48,458 nt of DNA from Occallatibacter sp. GTDB lineage: Bacteria; Acidobacteriota; Terriglobia; Terriglobales; Acidobacteriaceae. The stretch covers positions 1 to 48,458 of the forward strand of contig JADGNO010000044.1 of NCBI GenBank assembly GCA_017883405.1. The letters run 5' to 3'. Made by a program: the position numbers and the translations under genes. Below, one piece after another: positions 11,936 through 19,738 of the stretch. Each line of letters opens with the position of its first letter. Position 1 is the first letter of the stretch. The notes below the pieces were generated by a model that saw only the letters and a list, made by a program, of their open reading frames with translations, searched no databases and was not told where the DNA came from.

Positions 11936-11965
11936 TTGACGTCTGTTGAAATCTCGGACTATGAT
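11936..11965 (+). promoter_or_regulatory. Sigma-70 promoter for the RodZ-like gene
   Basis: TTGACG (11936-11941) and TATGAT (11960-11965) are separated by 18 bp. Each hexamer matches consensus at five of six positions, the best promoter seen in the window. Initiation would be expected near 11972, about 40 bp before the RodZ-like ATG. Confidence 0.7.
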
Positions 11966-11982
11966 TCTATGGAGAAACCACT

Positions 11983-12018
11983 TTGAGCTTGAAACTGGTT
12001 CTCGTCGCCGATGAGTAA
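11983..12018 (+). CDS. Possible 11-codon leader ORF overlapping the RodZ-like start
   Basis: TTG at 11983 is preceded by GGAG with an 8-nt gap and reads MSLKLVLVADE before a TAA at 12016-12018. It overlaps the ATG of the next gene (12011) by 8 nt in another frame. The downstream ATG has no ribosome site of its own, so ribosomes ending here could reinitiate on it. The predicted transcript start falls almost on the GGAG, which weakens the case. Speculative. Confidence 0.3.
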   Translation: MSLKLVLVADE

Positions 12019-12529
12019 TTTTGGTGAAGACCTGCGCAAGGAGCGAGTGTCTCGCGGCATTGCGCTGGAACACATTAGCGCTGTTACCAAAATCAGCCAG
12101 CGTCACCTCGTTGCGTTGGAGCAGGAGAGGTTTCGCCTGCTTCCCGGCGGTATCCTCAGCACGGGTATCGTTCGCGGCTACGTGAACGCACTCGGACTCG
12201 ACCCTCGCGATTGGACCGACCGCTTCATGCAAGCCTGCAGTGCTACCGGACAAGTCATCGACGACGACAACAACTGGACCGCATTCGCGGCGAATGTCGG
12301 CAAGGCCCGCATTCAACGCCACAATGAGCAGGAAATCCGGATGCGCTGGATCGGCGCAATCGTGCTGGCCATTGTGGTCTCCATCGGAGGGTTCTTCACG
12401 GTTCGCTACTATGGCGTCCAAGCGGGTTGGTGGTCATCCATTTTGCCCATCCGCAGCGCTGCAGTCCATTCGGCTGCTTCCTCCGCGCATTCGATGTTGT
12501 CGCACATCCTCACCATGGTTGGCCTTTAA
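12011..12529 (+). CDS. RodZ-like membrane protein with N-terminal helix-turn-helix
   Basis: The product is 172 aa. Residues 1-75 form a HTH_25/Xre-type domain of the RodZ class (FGEDLRKERVSRGIALEHIS, then ISQRHLVALEQERFRLLPGG, then GIVRGYVNALGLDP). A single transmembrane helix follows near 116-137 (RWIGAIVLAIVVSIGGFFTV), then a short periplasmic tail. RodZ anchors the MreB cytoskeleton for rod-shape growth. This copy lacks the usual extracellular DUF4115 beta domain, so it could be a short RodZ or a membrane-bound regulator of unknown target. An in-frame stop at 11990 rules out an upstream start. It lacks a Shine-Dalgarno sequence. Confidence 0.85.
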   Translation: MSNFGEDLRKERVSRGIALEHISAVTKISQRHLVALEQERFRLLPGGILSTGIVRGYVNALGLDPRDWTDRFMQACSATGQVIDDDNNWTAFAANVGKARIQRHNEQEIRMRWIGAIVLAIVVSIGGFFTVRYYGVQAGWWSSILPIRSAAVHSAASSAHSMLSHILTMVGL

Positions 12530-12827
12530 ACCTCTTCTTAAATCACTCCCCACATCTTTCCTTGGCCCTGCTCAGGCGTTTCCCTGCCCCCTTTGACTTA
12601 GAATGTTTACCATTCGCTGCGAGTCTTTGCTCTGCGGTGCCCAACGCCATTACCATATAAGCTGCACTGTCAGGGCCAGGTCGGCCTGTGTATTGTCTGT
12701 GCATCCACGCCTCCGAACGAGGCCTGCGGCCATATTGAGTTCGAGCTTCTGCTCCAACGAGTGACAGGGGCGAACGACCCCGGAAGGCCGCAAATTCGAA
12801 ATCCCTTCAATGGGCAGGAGTCTCAAT

Positions 12828-13994
12828 TTGAGCGACCGTTCTTTATTCACCTCCGAATCAGTGACCGAAGGCCATCCCGACAAGATTGCCGACCAGGTAT
12901 CCGACGCCATTCTGGACGCCTGCCTGGAGCAGGATCCCTATAGCCGCGTGGCTGCCGAAACGCTGACCGCAACCGGGCTGGTCGTCATTGCCGGCGAAAT
13001 CACCACCAAGGCCTACGTCGATTTCCAAAGCCTGGTGCGAGGTGTGATCGCCTCCATCGGCTACGACAACGCACTGTACGGTTTTGACTCCAACACCTGC
13101 GCCGTCATCTCCACCATCAACAAACAGTCGGGCGACATTGCCCAGGGCGTTGACACCGGCGGCGCCGGCGATCAGGGCATGATGTTCGGTTACGCATCCA
13201 ACGAAACGCCTGAACTGATGCCGGCCCCCATTTCGCTGGCCCAGAAACTCTGCAAGCAGCTCACCGCCGTGCGTAAAAGCGGCAAGCTCCCCTACCTGCG
13301 CCCCGACGGCAAAAGCCAGGTGACGGTGGAGTACGACGAGAACAACAAGCCCGTGCGCATCGATGCCGTCGTCATCAGCACGCAGCACGCTGAGAGCATC
13401 AGCAATGAAGAACTGCACGCTGACATCCTCAAGTTCGTCATCCAGGCGGTGCTGCCGGCCAAGTGGCTCGACGAGCACACCAAGTACCACATCAATCCCA
13501 CCGGCCGCTTCGTCATCGGCGGACCCATGGGCGACACAGGCCTCACTGGCCGCAAGATCATTGTTGACACCTATGGCGGAGCCGGACGCCACGGCGGAGG
13601 CGCCTTCAGCGGCAAGGATCCGACGAAGGTTGACCGCAGTGCTGCCTACATGGCTCGCTACATTGCCAAGAACATCGTGGCTGCCGGACTTGCGGATCGC
13701 GCTGAAGTTCAGCTCGCTTATGCCATCGGCGTAGCTGAACCGGTAAGCGTGCGCGTTGAGACTTTTGGCACCGGCAAAGTGGCCGATGCAAAACTCACCG
13801 AACTCGTTCGCAAGAATTTCTCGCTCACGCCTAAGGGCATCATTGAGAGCCTCAACCTGCGCCGGCCCATCTACCAGAAGACTGCCGCATATGGCCACTT
13901 TGGCCGCACTGAGCCGGAGTTCACATGGGAAGCCACCGATAAGGCCGCCACGCTCGCCGAGCAGGCTGGCCTTAAAGCCGCAGCAGCAAAGTAG
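12828..13994 (+). CDS. metK: S-adenosylmethionine synthetase MetK
   Basis: MetK makes S-adenosylmethionine from methionine and ATP in the cytoplasm. Family signatures are intact: [20 protein letters not shown] at the N-terminus (methionine/ATP site), [13 protein letters not shown] (the P-loop-like hexapeptide region) and [19 protein letters not shown]. The length of 388 aa is normal. I place the start at the TTG at 12828 because AGGAG (12816-12820) lies 7 nt before it and the protein then begins [12 protein letters not shown], as in relatives; the in-frame ATG at 12810 has no ribosome site. The 298-bp region upstream shows no riboswitch I can name. Confidence 0.96.
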   Translation: MSDRSLFTSESVTEGHPDKIADQVSDAILDACLEQDPYSRVAAETLTATGLVVIAGEITTKAYVDFQSLVRGVIASIGYDNALYGFDSNTCAVISTINKQSGDIAQGVDTGGAGDQGMMFGYASNETPELMPAPISLAQKLCKQLTAVRKSGKLPYLRPDGKSQVTVEYDENNKPVRIDAVVISTQHAESISNEELHADILKFVIQAVLPAKWLDEHTKYHINPTGRFVIGGPMGDTGLTGRKIIVDTYGGAGRHGGGAFSGKDPTKVDRSAAYMARYIAKNIVAAGLADRAEVQLAYAIGVAEPVSVRVETFGTGKVADAKLTELVRKNFSLTPKGIIESLNLRRPIYQKTAAYGHFGRTEPEFTWEATDKAATLAEQAGLKAAAAK

Positions 13995-14020
13995 CTTTTC
14001 TTAATCAGTAGTCAAAACTA

Positions 14021-14056
14021 AAAGGACCCGCCACACAGCGGGTCCTTTGTTTGTTT
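14021..14056. terminator. Bidirectional terminator between metK and trmO
   Basis: A perfect 11-bp stem, AAAGGACCCGC / GCGGGTCCTTT with loop CACACA, is followed on the plus strand by GTTTGTTT. The A-run before it serves as a short U tail for minus-strand transcripts. It lies between convergent metK and trmO and would serve both. Confidence 0.92.
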
Positions 14057-14074
14057 GGAGAGCAAACCTGCCGC

Positions 14075-14578
14075 CTATTCGCCCTTTGCTTTGCGGTCTT
14101 CAGCTTCTTTAAGCCAGCCGCGCTGCAGCTTCTCTTCTGGAATGCTGGACAAATACGGCTTGATGTCGAGAATGGGAGTGCCGTCCAGCATGTCCACTCC
14201 CCGCACCCGCAAGGAGCCGCCTTCGCGGCCAAGCAATTCCACTACCGTCAACGCAATCGGATTAGGACGCCGTGGCGAGCGCGTCGCAAATACTCCGTGC
14301 GGCCGCTTCTCGTCCGTCGGTGGATGGGCGACAAGGTCGAATCCATCAGCGCGATCGAATGTCCACACCACGTACAAGTGCGAGAAACCTTCAATGTCCA
14401 GGAGGCCCGGCGCAAACTCCGGCAGGATTTCGAGCACGCCTTCCGCATCATGCTTGGCCCCGCATCCGCGCGGAATTTTCGATGTCTCCGTGTAAGGGCT
14501 TTTAACAAATCCGATCGGACTGAAGGTGAACATGGGCAGCATTGCCTCCACCGTCGATGATATGCGCTGAAAATGCAT
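14075..14578 (-). CDS. trmO: tRNA (t6A37) N6-methyltransferase TrmO (TsaA)
   Basis: TrmO uses S-adenosylmethionine to methylate N6-threonylcarbamoyladenosine-37 in certain tRNAs. The 167-aa product shows the single-sheet TsaA/UPF0066 beta-barrel signatures: FSPIGFVKSPY, PEFAPGLLDIEGFSHLYVVWTFDRAD, GVFATRSPRRPNPIALTVVELL and VRGVDMLDGTPILDIKPYL. The RSPRRPNPI segment carries the SAM-binding core. The ATG at 14578 gives MHFQRISS; an internal ATG at 14542 (MLPMFTFSPIGFV) is closer to the usual family N-terminus and may be the true start. It is convergent to metK, which makes its cosubstrate. Confidence 0.9.
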   Translation of the reverse strand: MHFQRISSTVEAMLPMFTFSPIGFVKSPYTETSKIPRGCGAKHDAEGVLEILPEFAPGLLDIEGFSHLYVVWTFDRADGFDLVAHPPTDEKRPHGVFATRSPRRPNPIALTVVELLGREGGSLRVRGVDMLDGTPILDIKPYLSSIPEEKLQRGWLKEAEDRKAKGE

Positions 14579-14675
14579 TTAATATGCACGATAGGGATTT
14601 GAACGTTCCTCTCCCCGGCAGAGTCTGCGCTCAGCTAAAACAAGAGTGCCTGCTTTTTCTTCTCGGAGGATAATC

Positions 14676-15626
14676 ATGCAAGCAGCAGTCGTTCACACTC
14701 TCGGCCAGTCACCCACCTATCAATCTTTTTCCGATCCGGTTCCAGAGAAAGATGAGGCACTCATCAAAGTGCGAGCCATCGGCCTGCATCCGATCGTAAA
14801 AGCGCTCGCACGCGGGGAGCACTATCTTGGCACTTCCGAGGTTCCCTTCATTCCCGGCCTGGACGGCGCAGGAGTACTTGAAGATGGTCGCCGCGTCTAC
14901 TTCGGGTTTGTTCGCAAACCGTGGGGAACCATGGCCGAGATTGCCGCGGCTCCGCAAAAGATGTGCTTTAATCTCCCCGACAATCTCGACTTCCAACAGG
15001 CCGCCGCAATTGCAAATCCCGGAATGTCGGCGTGGCTTACGTTGAAGGACCGCGGCGTCTTGGTAGCAGGCGAAACCGTCCTGGTGTTGGGAGCCACGGG
15101 AGTGGCCGGGCATCTCGCAATCCAGGCAGCACGGTTGCTCGGGGCTAAGCGCGTAATTGCTGCAGGACGCAACGTGGATTCTCTAAGCCAGGCAGATGTA
15201 GATCAAATCATTCCGCTCGGCGAATCAGAAGACTCGATTCGCGAGGCATTCATTGCCGAAGCGCGATCTGGCATTGACTTGATCATCGACTACCTGTGGG
15301 GCCGGCCCGCAGAATTGCTTCTTGAAGCACTGGCGAAAGGCTTCAACGCCAGATCCACTCACAGAACGCGTTGGGTCGAAGTGGGCGAAAGTGCGGGCAA
15401 ATCCATTACCCTGCCAGGAGCAACGTTGCGCAGCGTCGATCTGACAATGATGGGTAGCGGATTCGGTTCAGCGTCGCTCGATCGCGTTCTTGCAGCAATC
15501 CCAACTCTGTTTTCAATGGCTGCCGCCGGCACTTTGAAAGTCAACGTCGAAGCATTTCCTCTCGCCGAAGTTGAGTCGGTGTGGAACAAGGTTGAGAAGG
15601 GTCGCAGAATCGTCTTCACGACTTAG
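14676..15626 (+). CDS. Zinc-independent MDR-family quinone oxidoreductase-like protein
   Basis: This 316-aa medium-chain dehydrogenase/reductase has an N-terminal GroES-like domain (DEALIKVRAIGLHPIVKALARG) and a C-terminal Rossmann fold with LGATGVAGHLAIQAARLLGAKRVIAAGR. The AxxGxxG-type loop suits NADPH. The Cys/His zinc ligands of alcohol dehydrogenases are missing, as in quinone oxidoreductases. It probably reduces quinones or enones with NADPH, but the substrate is unknown. The start at 14676 (MQAAVVHTLG) is set by GGAGG 6 nt upstream; the frame extends ten codons further. It appears to be a single-gene unit. Confidence 0.88.
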   Translation: MQAAVVHTLGQSPTYQSFSDPVPEKDEALIKVRAIGLHPIVKALARGEHYLGTSEVPFIPGLDGAGVLEDGRRVYFGFVRKPWGTMAEIAAAPQKMCFNLPDNLDFQQAAAIANPGMSAWLTLKDRGVLVAGETVLVLGATGVAGHLAIQAARLLGAKRVIAAGRNVDSLSQADVDQIIPLGESEDSIREAFIAEARSGIDLIIDYLWGRPAELLLEALAKGFNARSTHRTRWVEVGESAGKSITLPGATLRSVDLTMMGSGFGSASLDRVLAAIPTLFSMAAAGTLKVNVEAFPLAEVESVWNKVEKGRRIVFTT

Positions 15627-15758
15627 CGGCTGACACCAATCCTGTCGATGCTCTACAATTGCCCCTCGGTTCGCACAAGTTCGGCGCAACCCCGACGTAC
15701 CAGCGCCAATTGATTCAATTGCGAGCAGCTTCTGAAGTACATCCTAAGGAGAACAGCC

Positions 15759-16997
15759 ATGTGCGACCACTCTCATGATCACGGCCATTCACACCACAAC
15801 GATCAGCATGAAGAAAATCACGCCCATGCGCATGACCGCAATCATGATTCCGGGCACGACCGCACTTCACGCCGCGATTTTATGCGCGTACTGATGGGCG
15901 GAGCCTTGGCCGGCGCTTCGGTAATGGAGCTTGCATTTCATCGCGCTGCGTGGGCTCGCGCTACGGCTCCGGCAGATGACCCCGACCTGTTCGACTTCGT
16001 CAAGGCGGCGCCGGGGGTGTATCACGCGCACGCGCGCCCGCAGACCATGATCAATTGCAATGCCGCGATTTTTGTGCGCTCGAAAGACGTAGTCGTCGTC
16101 GACGCGCATTCCAAGCCTTCCGCTGCCGCCTCCGTCATTCGCCAGATTCGCCACCAGATTACCGAGAAGCCCGTGCGCTACGTCATCAACACGCACTTCC
16201 ATTGGGACCACACGCAGGGCCTGCACGCCTACCAGCAGACCGGCAGCAAGGTGGACTTTATCGCTACATCAATGACCAAAGACTTGATGGAGAAAAACTG
16301 CGTAGCGCGCATGAAAGAATCAGCTGACTCAGTGCCGCCGCAGATTGAGCGGATGCGCCAACGCTCCGAGAACGCCAAATCCGCTGCCGAAAAAACATTT
16401 TGCGAAGAGCAGATTCGACAGATGCAGGCCTATCTCGCAGACCTCAAGCAGAACTACGAGCTTGTGCTTCCCACCATCACGTTCGACAAATCCTATCTAC
16501 TGTCCGATCCGGCATTCGATCTGCATCTTGAGTTCCACGGGCGCTCGCACACTGCCGGAGACACATTTGTGTATTGTCCGCAGCAGCGCGCCATTGCCAC
16601 CGGCGATGCGAGCCACGGCTGGCTGCCGAACATAGGCGATGGCTATCCGCGTCTGTGGCCGGGTACCGTCGATGCCGTTGCAAAGTCCGATTTCAAGTAC
16701 ATCCTGGGCGGGCACGGCCCCATGCAGTCTGATCGCATCATCATGACCAGCCAGCGCAACTACATTGAAGAACTGGTTGAAAAGGTAGAAGCCGGCAAAA
16801 AGGCGGGCAAGAGCGTTGACGAGCTGCAAAAGACCCTGACAGTGGCCTCCCTCAAGTCAATGCAGTCGAACGGCTACCAGGCTTTTCTTGAGCGGACGCA
16901 GGCAGCCGAGAATACGCATTTCGGCCCCATGCCCCCGCTGCAGAGAGACGTAAACGGCAACATCAGGGACGTCTATAAGAATTTGGACAAGGCCTGA
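15759..16997 (+). CDS. Tat-exported metallo-beta-lactamase-fold hydrolase with His-rich N-terminus
   Basis: The product is 412 aa. Residues 3-33 hold 12 histidines with Asp/Asn/Gly (DHSHDHGHSHH and so on), followed by a twin-arginine signal (SRRDFM at 37-42) and a hydrophobic stretch to about 70. The mature part is a metallo-beta-lactamase fold. It has the zinc motif THFHWDH at 145-151, a later GRSHTAGDTFVY and a C-terminal LGGHGPM that supply further ligands. It resembles SoxH-like or quinoprotein-associated hydrolases; the substrate is unknown. Export by Tat implies folding, probably with metal, in the cytoplasm, and the His tail could help load zinc. AAGGAG lies 7 nt before the ATG. The TauE/SafE gene follows after 31 bp. 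Confidence 0.9.
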   Translation: MCDHSHDHGHSHHNDQHEENHAHAHDRNHDSGHDRTSRRDFMRVLMGGALAGASVMELAFHRAAWARATAPADDPDLFDFVKAAPGVYHAHARPQTMINCNAAIFVRSKDVVVVDAHSKPSAAASVIRQIRHQITEKPVRYVINTHFHWDHTQGLHAYQQTGSKVDFIATSMTKDLMEKNCVARMKESADSVPPQIERMRQRSENAKSAAEKTFCEEQIRQMQAYLADLKQNYELVLPTITFDKSYLLSDPAFDLHLEFHGRSHTAGDTFVYCPQQRAIATGDASHGWLPNIGDGYPRLWPGTVDAVAKSDFKYILGGHGPMQSDRIIMTSQRNYIEELVEKVEAGKKAGKSVDELQKTLTVASLKSMQSNGYQAFLERTQAAENTHFGPMPPLQRDVNGNIRDVYKNLDKA

Positions 16998-17028
16998 CGG
17001 TCGCGGTCATATCCTTCAGGAGTCATCC

Positions 17029-17772
17029 ATTCACGCTTCCCTCCTACCCGTTCTGGCGATTGTCTTTGTCGCTACGGTGATCCGCTCGGCATTCGGCTTT
17101 GGCGAGGCGTTGATCGCCGTGCCTCTGCTTGTGCTATTCATGCCGCTGCCCGTGGCAGCACCGCTGGCTGTTCTGCTCTCAATCACCGTTGCAGCGGTAG
17201 TCGTGGCCCAGGATTGGAAACACATTCACCTGCGCAGCGCCGCCGGGCTGGTGCTGGCCACGCTCTTCGGAATTCCGCTCGGATTGCTGGTGCTGACCAG
17301 TGCGCACCAGCAACTGGTGAAGGCGGGTTTAGGCATTCTGATAGCCCTTTTTGCGATTTATTCGCTGTTAGCACGTGATGCATTCCACCTGAAACGCGAG
17401 CACCGTCCGCTTCTTCTGCTATCAGGTTTTCTGGCCGGCATCCTGGGCGGAGCGTTTGGCATGAACGGTCCGCCGCTGGTGGTTTATGGCTCGTTGCGTA
17501 AATGGTCGCCGCAGCAATTCAGGGCCACTCTGCAAGCTTATTTTCTGCCCGCAAGCGCACTCGGCATGATTGGCTACTGGAGCACCGGGCTGTGGACGCC
17601 CACGGTAACGCGCGAATTCCTGCTCTCAGTTCCGGTCATGCTGCCGGCTGTGTTTGTGGGCAGGGCGATCAACCATCGCTTTTCCGGCACCGCGTTTCTC
17701 AAGTACGTCTACTGGGGACTGCTGCTGATCGGAGTGATCCTGTTTGTGGAGGCCGTCACTCACCGGGTGTGA
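17029..17772 (+). CDS. TauE/SafE-family anion (sulfite/sulfonate) exporter, probable ATT start
   Basis: This inner-membrane protein of about 247 aa has seven or eight hydrophobic helices. The family hallmark near the N-terminus (RSAFGFGEALIAVPLLVLF) and the internal repeat (GILGGAFGMNGPPLVVYG) are both visible. TauE/SafE proteins export sulfite, sulfoacetate or related organic anions. The first ATG-type codon in frame is a GTG at 17077, but that start would cut through the first helix. CAGGAG (17017-17022) lies 6 nt before an in-frame ATT at 17029, which yields the full helix HASLLPVLAIVFVATVI. I therefore place the start at ATT. It is probably cotranscribed with the upstream MBL-fold hydrolase. 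Confidence 0.85.
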   Translation: MHASLLPVLAIVFVATVIRSAFGFGEALIAVPLLVLFMPLPVAAPLAVLLSITVAAVVVAQDWKHIHLRSAAGLVLATLFGIPLGLLVLTSAHQQLVKAGLGILIALFAIYSLLARDAFHLKREHRPLLLLSGFLAGILGGAFGMNGPPLVVYGSLRKWSPQQFRATLQAYFLPASALGMIGYWSTGLWTPTVTREFLLSVPVMLPAVFVGRAINHRFSGTAFLKYVYWGLLLIGVILFVEAVTHRV

Positions 17773-18175
17773 ACTGCGTTTCCGTAAAACTATGTATCCT
17801 CACGCCTGGCCAGTGCTGTCCTATGTCCGAAAAGCGGGAACCACCGGCTAGAAGCCGACGAAGGAGCCACGGCCAGTGCCAAAATGGGCTGCCAGGAAAT
17901 ATCCGTTCTTTTGATGCGTGACCGGGAACACTTTGGGGGTGTGCCGGTGTCTAACACAATAAGAGGGCGCAGGACACTCGGTCATCCAACCAGGTGTACC
18001 CCGCGGGAATCCCGCGCACTCCTTTGCGGTTTTTGCATTTCCGGCCCTATTTTTTGGCGCCGGGGGAGTGGCCGTAACTTGTAAAAGGCTTCCGCCGACC
18101 CGGTCCCAGCATGGACTGGCTAAAACGTCGGATGCAAAGTGCAGTCGAGTTGCGGTAATGTGGGAGGACACTGTT
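17773..18175. other. Intergenic region upstream of the ECF sigma gene, about 400 bp
   Basis: No convincing gene was found; reading frames here are short and compositionally odd. It contains a small GC-rich dyad (CGCGGGAATCCCGCG, near 18001-18016) and a GGAAC...GTCTAA pair that could be an ECF-type promoter. Confidence 0.6.
17925..17954 (+). promoter_or_regulatory. Possible ECF-type promoter upstream of the sigma gene
   Basis: GGAAC (17925-17929) and GTCTAA (17949-17954) resemble the -35 and -10 of ECF sigma promoters. The 19-bp gap is about two longer than usual. The site lies about 220 bp before the sigma gene. Autoregulation is common for ECF factors, but this call is weak. Confidence 0.25.
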
Positions 18176-18868
18176 TTGCAGGCGGACCTCACCATGGGCA
18201 ATATCGCCAGCGCGCTGACGCTCCAATCCGAAGAGGCCGCACTCGTAGAAGAACTACGGGCCGGCTCGGAAGAAGCGTTTTCGTGGCTTATCGAGCGCTA
18301 CCATCAACCCATTTATTCCCTGCTGGCCCGGACAGTTTTCGATCGCGCCGACGCCGCAGACCTTACCCAGGAAGTGTTTATTAAAATCTTCCGCGGCGTT
18401 CGCCAGTTTCATGGTGAATCGTCATTGAGGACCTGGATTTACCGTATCGCGCTCCGTGAGGCTTCCAACCAGCGCCGCTGGTGGTCTCGCCACAAACAAC
18501 AGGAGATTGCGATCGATCAGGATTTCCAGGAGTGTGAATCAGGGCAGCCGGTACGGTTGAAAGACCGCCTCGTGGATCCGGCTGAGTCGCCGTTTGATTC
18601 TGTTGTGCATGCAGAGAACCACGCACGGGTCGAAGCGGCCCTCAAACTGGTTCCGGAGCCATTTCGGACCACGCTGATCCTGAGAGATATTGAGGGATTT
18701 GTGTACGAAGAAGTTGCCGAAATCCAAGGTGTAAGTCTGGGCACGGTGAAGTCGAGGCTGGTGCGCGGGCGAGCCTATTTAAAGGCCCAGCTGGCAGCGC
18801 CCAAACCGGGTGTTAACCGGGCCTCCCTCGCGGAATTCGACTTGCCCCTTGGTGAGGAGGCGCGATGA
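18176..18868 (+). CDS. ECF (RpoE-like) RNA polymerase sigma factor
   Basis: This is an extracytoplasmic-function sigma factor of about 230 aa. Region 2 is FSWLIERYHQPIYSLLARTV through DAADLTQEVFIKIFRGVRQF and SLRTWIYRIALREASNQRR. Region 4 is LKLVPEPFRTTLILRDIEGFVYEEVAEIQGVSLGTVKSRLVRGRAYL. An inter-domain linker of about 50 residues is a little longer than minimal. GGAGG (18163-18167) lies 8 nt before a TTG at 18176, which I take as the start; ATG at 18194 (MGNIASAL) is the alternative. Its stop overlaps the anti-sigma ATG (ATGA), so the two are translationally coupled. It should be released from the anti-sigma factor by an envelope signal. Confidence 0.93.
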   Translation: MQADLTMGNIASALTLQSEEAALVEELRAGSEEAFSWLIERYHQPIYSLLARTVFDRADAADLTQEVFIKIFRGVRQFHGESSLRTWIYRIALREASNQRRWWSRHKQQEIAIDQDFQECESGQPVRLKDRLVDPAESPFDSVVHAENHARVEAALKLVPEPFRTTLILRDIEGFVYEEVAEIQGVSLGTVKSRLVRGRAYLKAQLAAPKPGVNRASLAEFDLPLGEEAR

Positions 18869-19548
18869 ACGGCTGCGAGGCAGTGCAGGCAAAATTCTCA
18901 GAGTATTTAGACGGTCGTTTGAACGGCCGTGAGATGCAGCAGATTTCCGCCCATGTGAGTGAGTGCCAGGAGTGCACCGCGGAGTGGGACTCGCTGCGTC
19001 ATGTACAGCTGTCGCTCGGGGCGCTGGGTCCGGTGCCCGAGCCAAAGGATTTGCTGCTGCGCGTTCGCGTGGCAGTTAGCCAGGAACGCGCGCGAAGCAG
19101 ACAAAGCATCTTCAGCACCTGGAATCTGGCTTGGAAAAACACTGTAGGACCGTTCCTGTTGCAGGCCTCCGCCGGCTTTGCCAGCGCCGTGCTGCTGCTG
19201 GGCACAGTCATCGTCCTTGTAACCATGTTTACGCAGCCTGAGGCAGTGCAGGCCACCACGGATGAACCGCTCGGCAGTCCCACCGCGCCAAAGCTCGTGA
19301 GCCTGTCCAGTGGCGTCAGCAACACCGATATCGGCACCCTCGCGGGTCCGGTTGTGGTTGAGGCCTACGTAAACGACGAAGGCGAAGTGTACGATTTCCG
19401 CATCGTCTCCGGCCCTGATGATCCGGTTACCCGTTTGCAGGTTCAAAACCTGTTGCTGTTCAGCTTCTTTGAGCCGGCGCGCTTCTTCGGTCAACCCGTC
19501 CGCGGCCTGGCAGTCATCTCCTTTACCGGGGTTTCGGTCAAGGGCTAG
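18865..19548 (+). CDS. Membrane anti-sigma factor with zinc-binding domain and TonB-C-like periplasmic tail
   Basis: The product is 227 aa. Residues 1-45 form a zf-HC2 anti-sigma domain with H30-x3-C34-x2-C37 that should bind the sigma factor encoded just before. One transmembrane helix follows at about 97-121 (FASAVLLLGTVIVLVTMF). The periplasmic part ends in about 65 residues (VVVEAYVNDEGEVYDFRIVS, then LLLFSFFEPARFFGQPVRG, then LAVISFTGVSV). These recall the C-terminal domain of TonB: a strand, a Gly-containing turn, an aromatic plus PA, a G.PV, and a final strand. The resemblance is by eye. Coupling to the sigma gene by a 4-bp overlap makes the regulatory pairing very likely. Confidence 0.88.
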   Translation: MNGCEAVQAKFSEYLDGRLNGREMQQISAHVSECQECTAEWDSLRHVQLSLGALGPVPEPKDLLLRVRVAVSQERARSRQSIFSTWNLAWKNTVGPFLLQASAGFASAVLLLGTVIVLVTMFTQPEAVQATTDEPLGSPTAPKLVSLSSGVSNTDIGTLAGPVVVEAYVNDEGEVYDFRIVSGPDDPVTRLQVQNLLLFSFFEPARFFGQPVRGLAVISFTGVSVKG

Positions 19549-19597
19549 AAACAGCTTTCAGCCTCAGCTTGCAAACCCTCTACCTGAAGAACCTGTG

Positions 19598-19628
19598 CCC
19601 GTTCATCGCGATGAACGGGTCTTGTTTC
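19598..19628 (+). terminator. Terminator after the sigma/anti-sigma pair
   Basis: The 22-bp perfect palindrome CCCGTTCATCGCGATGAACGGG is followed by TCTTGTTT, 50 bp past the anti-sigma stop codon. The stem is strong; the tail is modest. Confidence 0.75.
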
Positions 19629-19738
19629 AGTTCGGCAAGCACACTTCAATACGCCGTAACATCTCCTTCCCCCATCCCTCTTCCCACCCCGTTTGACCCC
19701 GCCGATGCGTCTAACTAGACTTGCAGGCAGGGATTCTC

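Noticed and set aside
12530-12827. SAM-sensing riboswitch upstream of metK
   Set aside because: I looked for conserved SAM-I and SAM-II core elements by eye and found none; a covariance-model search would be needed to exclude rarer classes. There is also no terminator-like hairpin in the leader.
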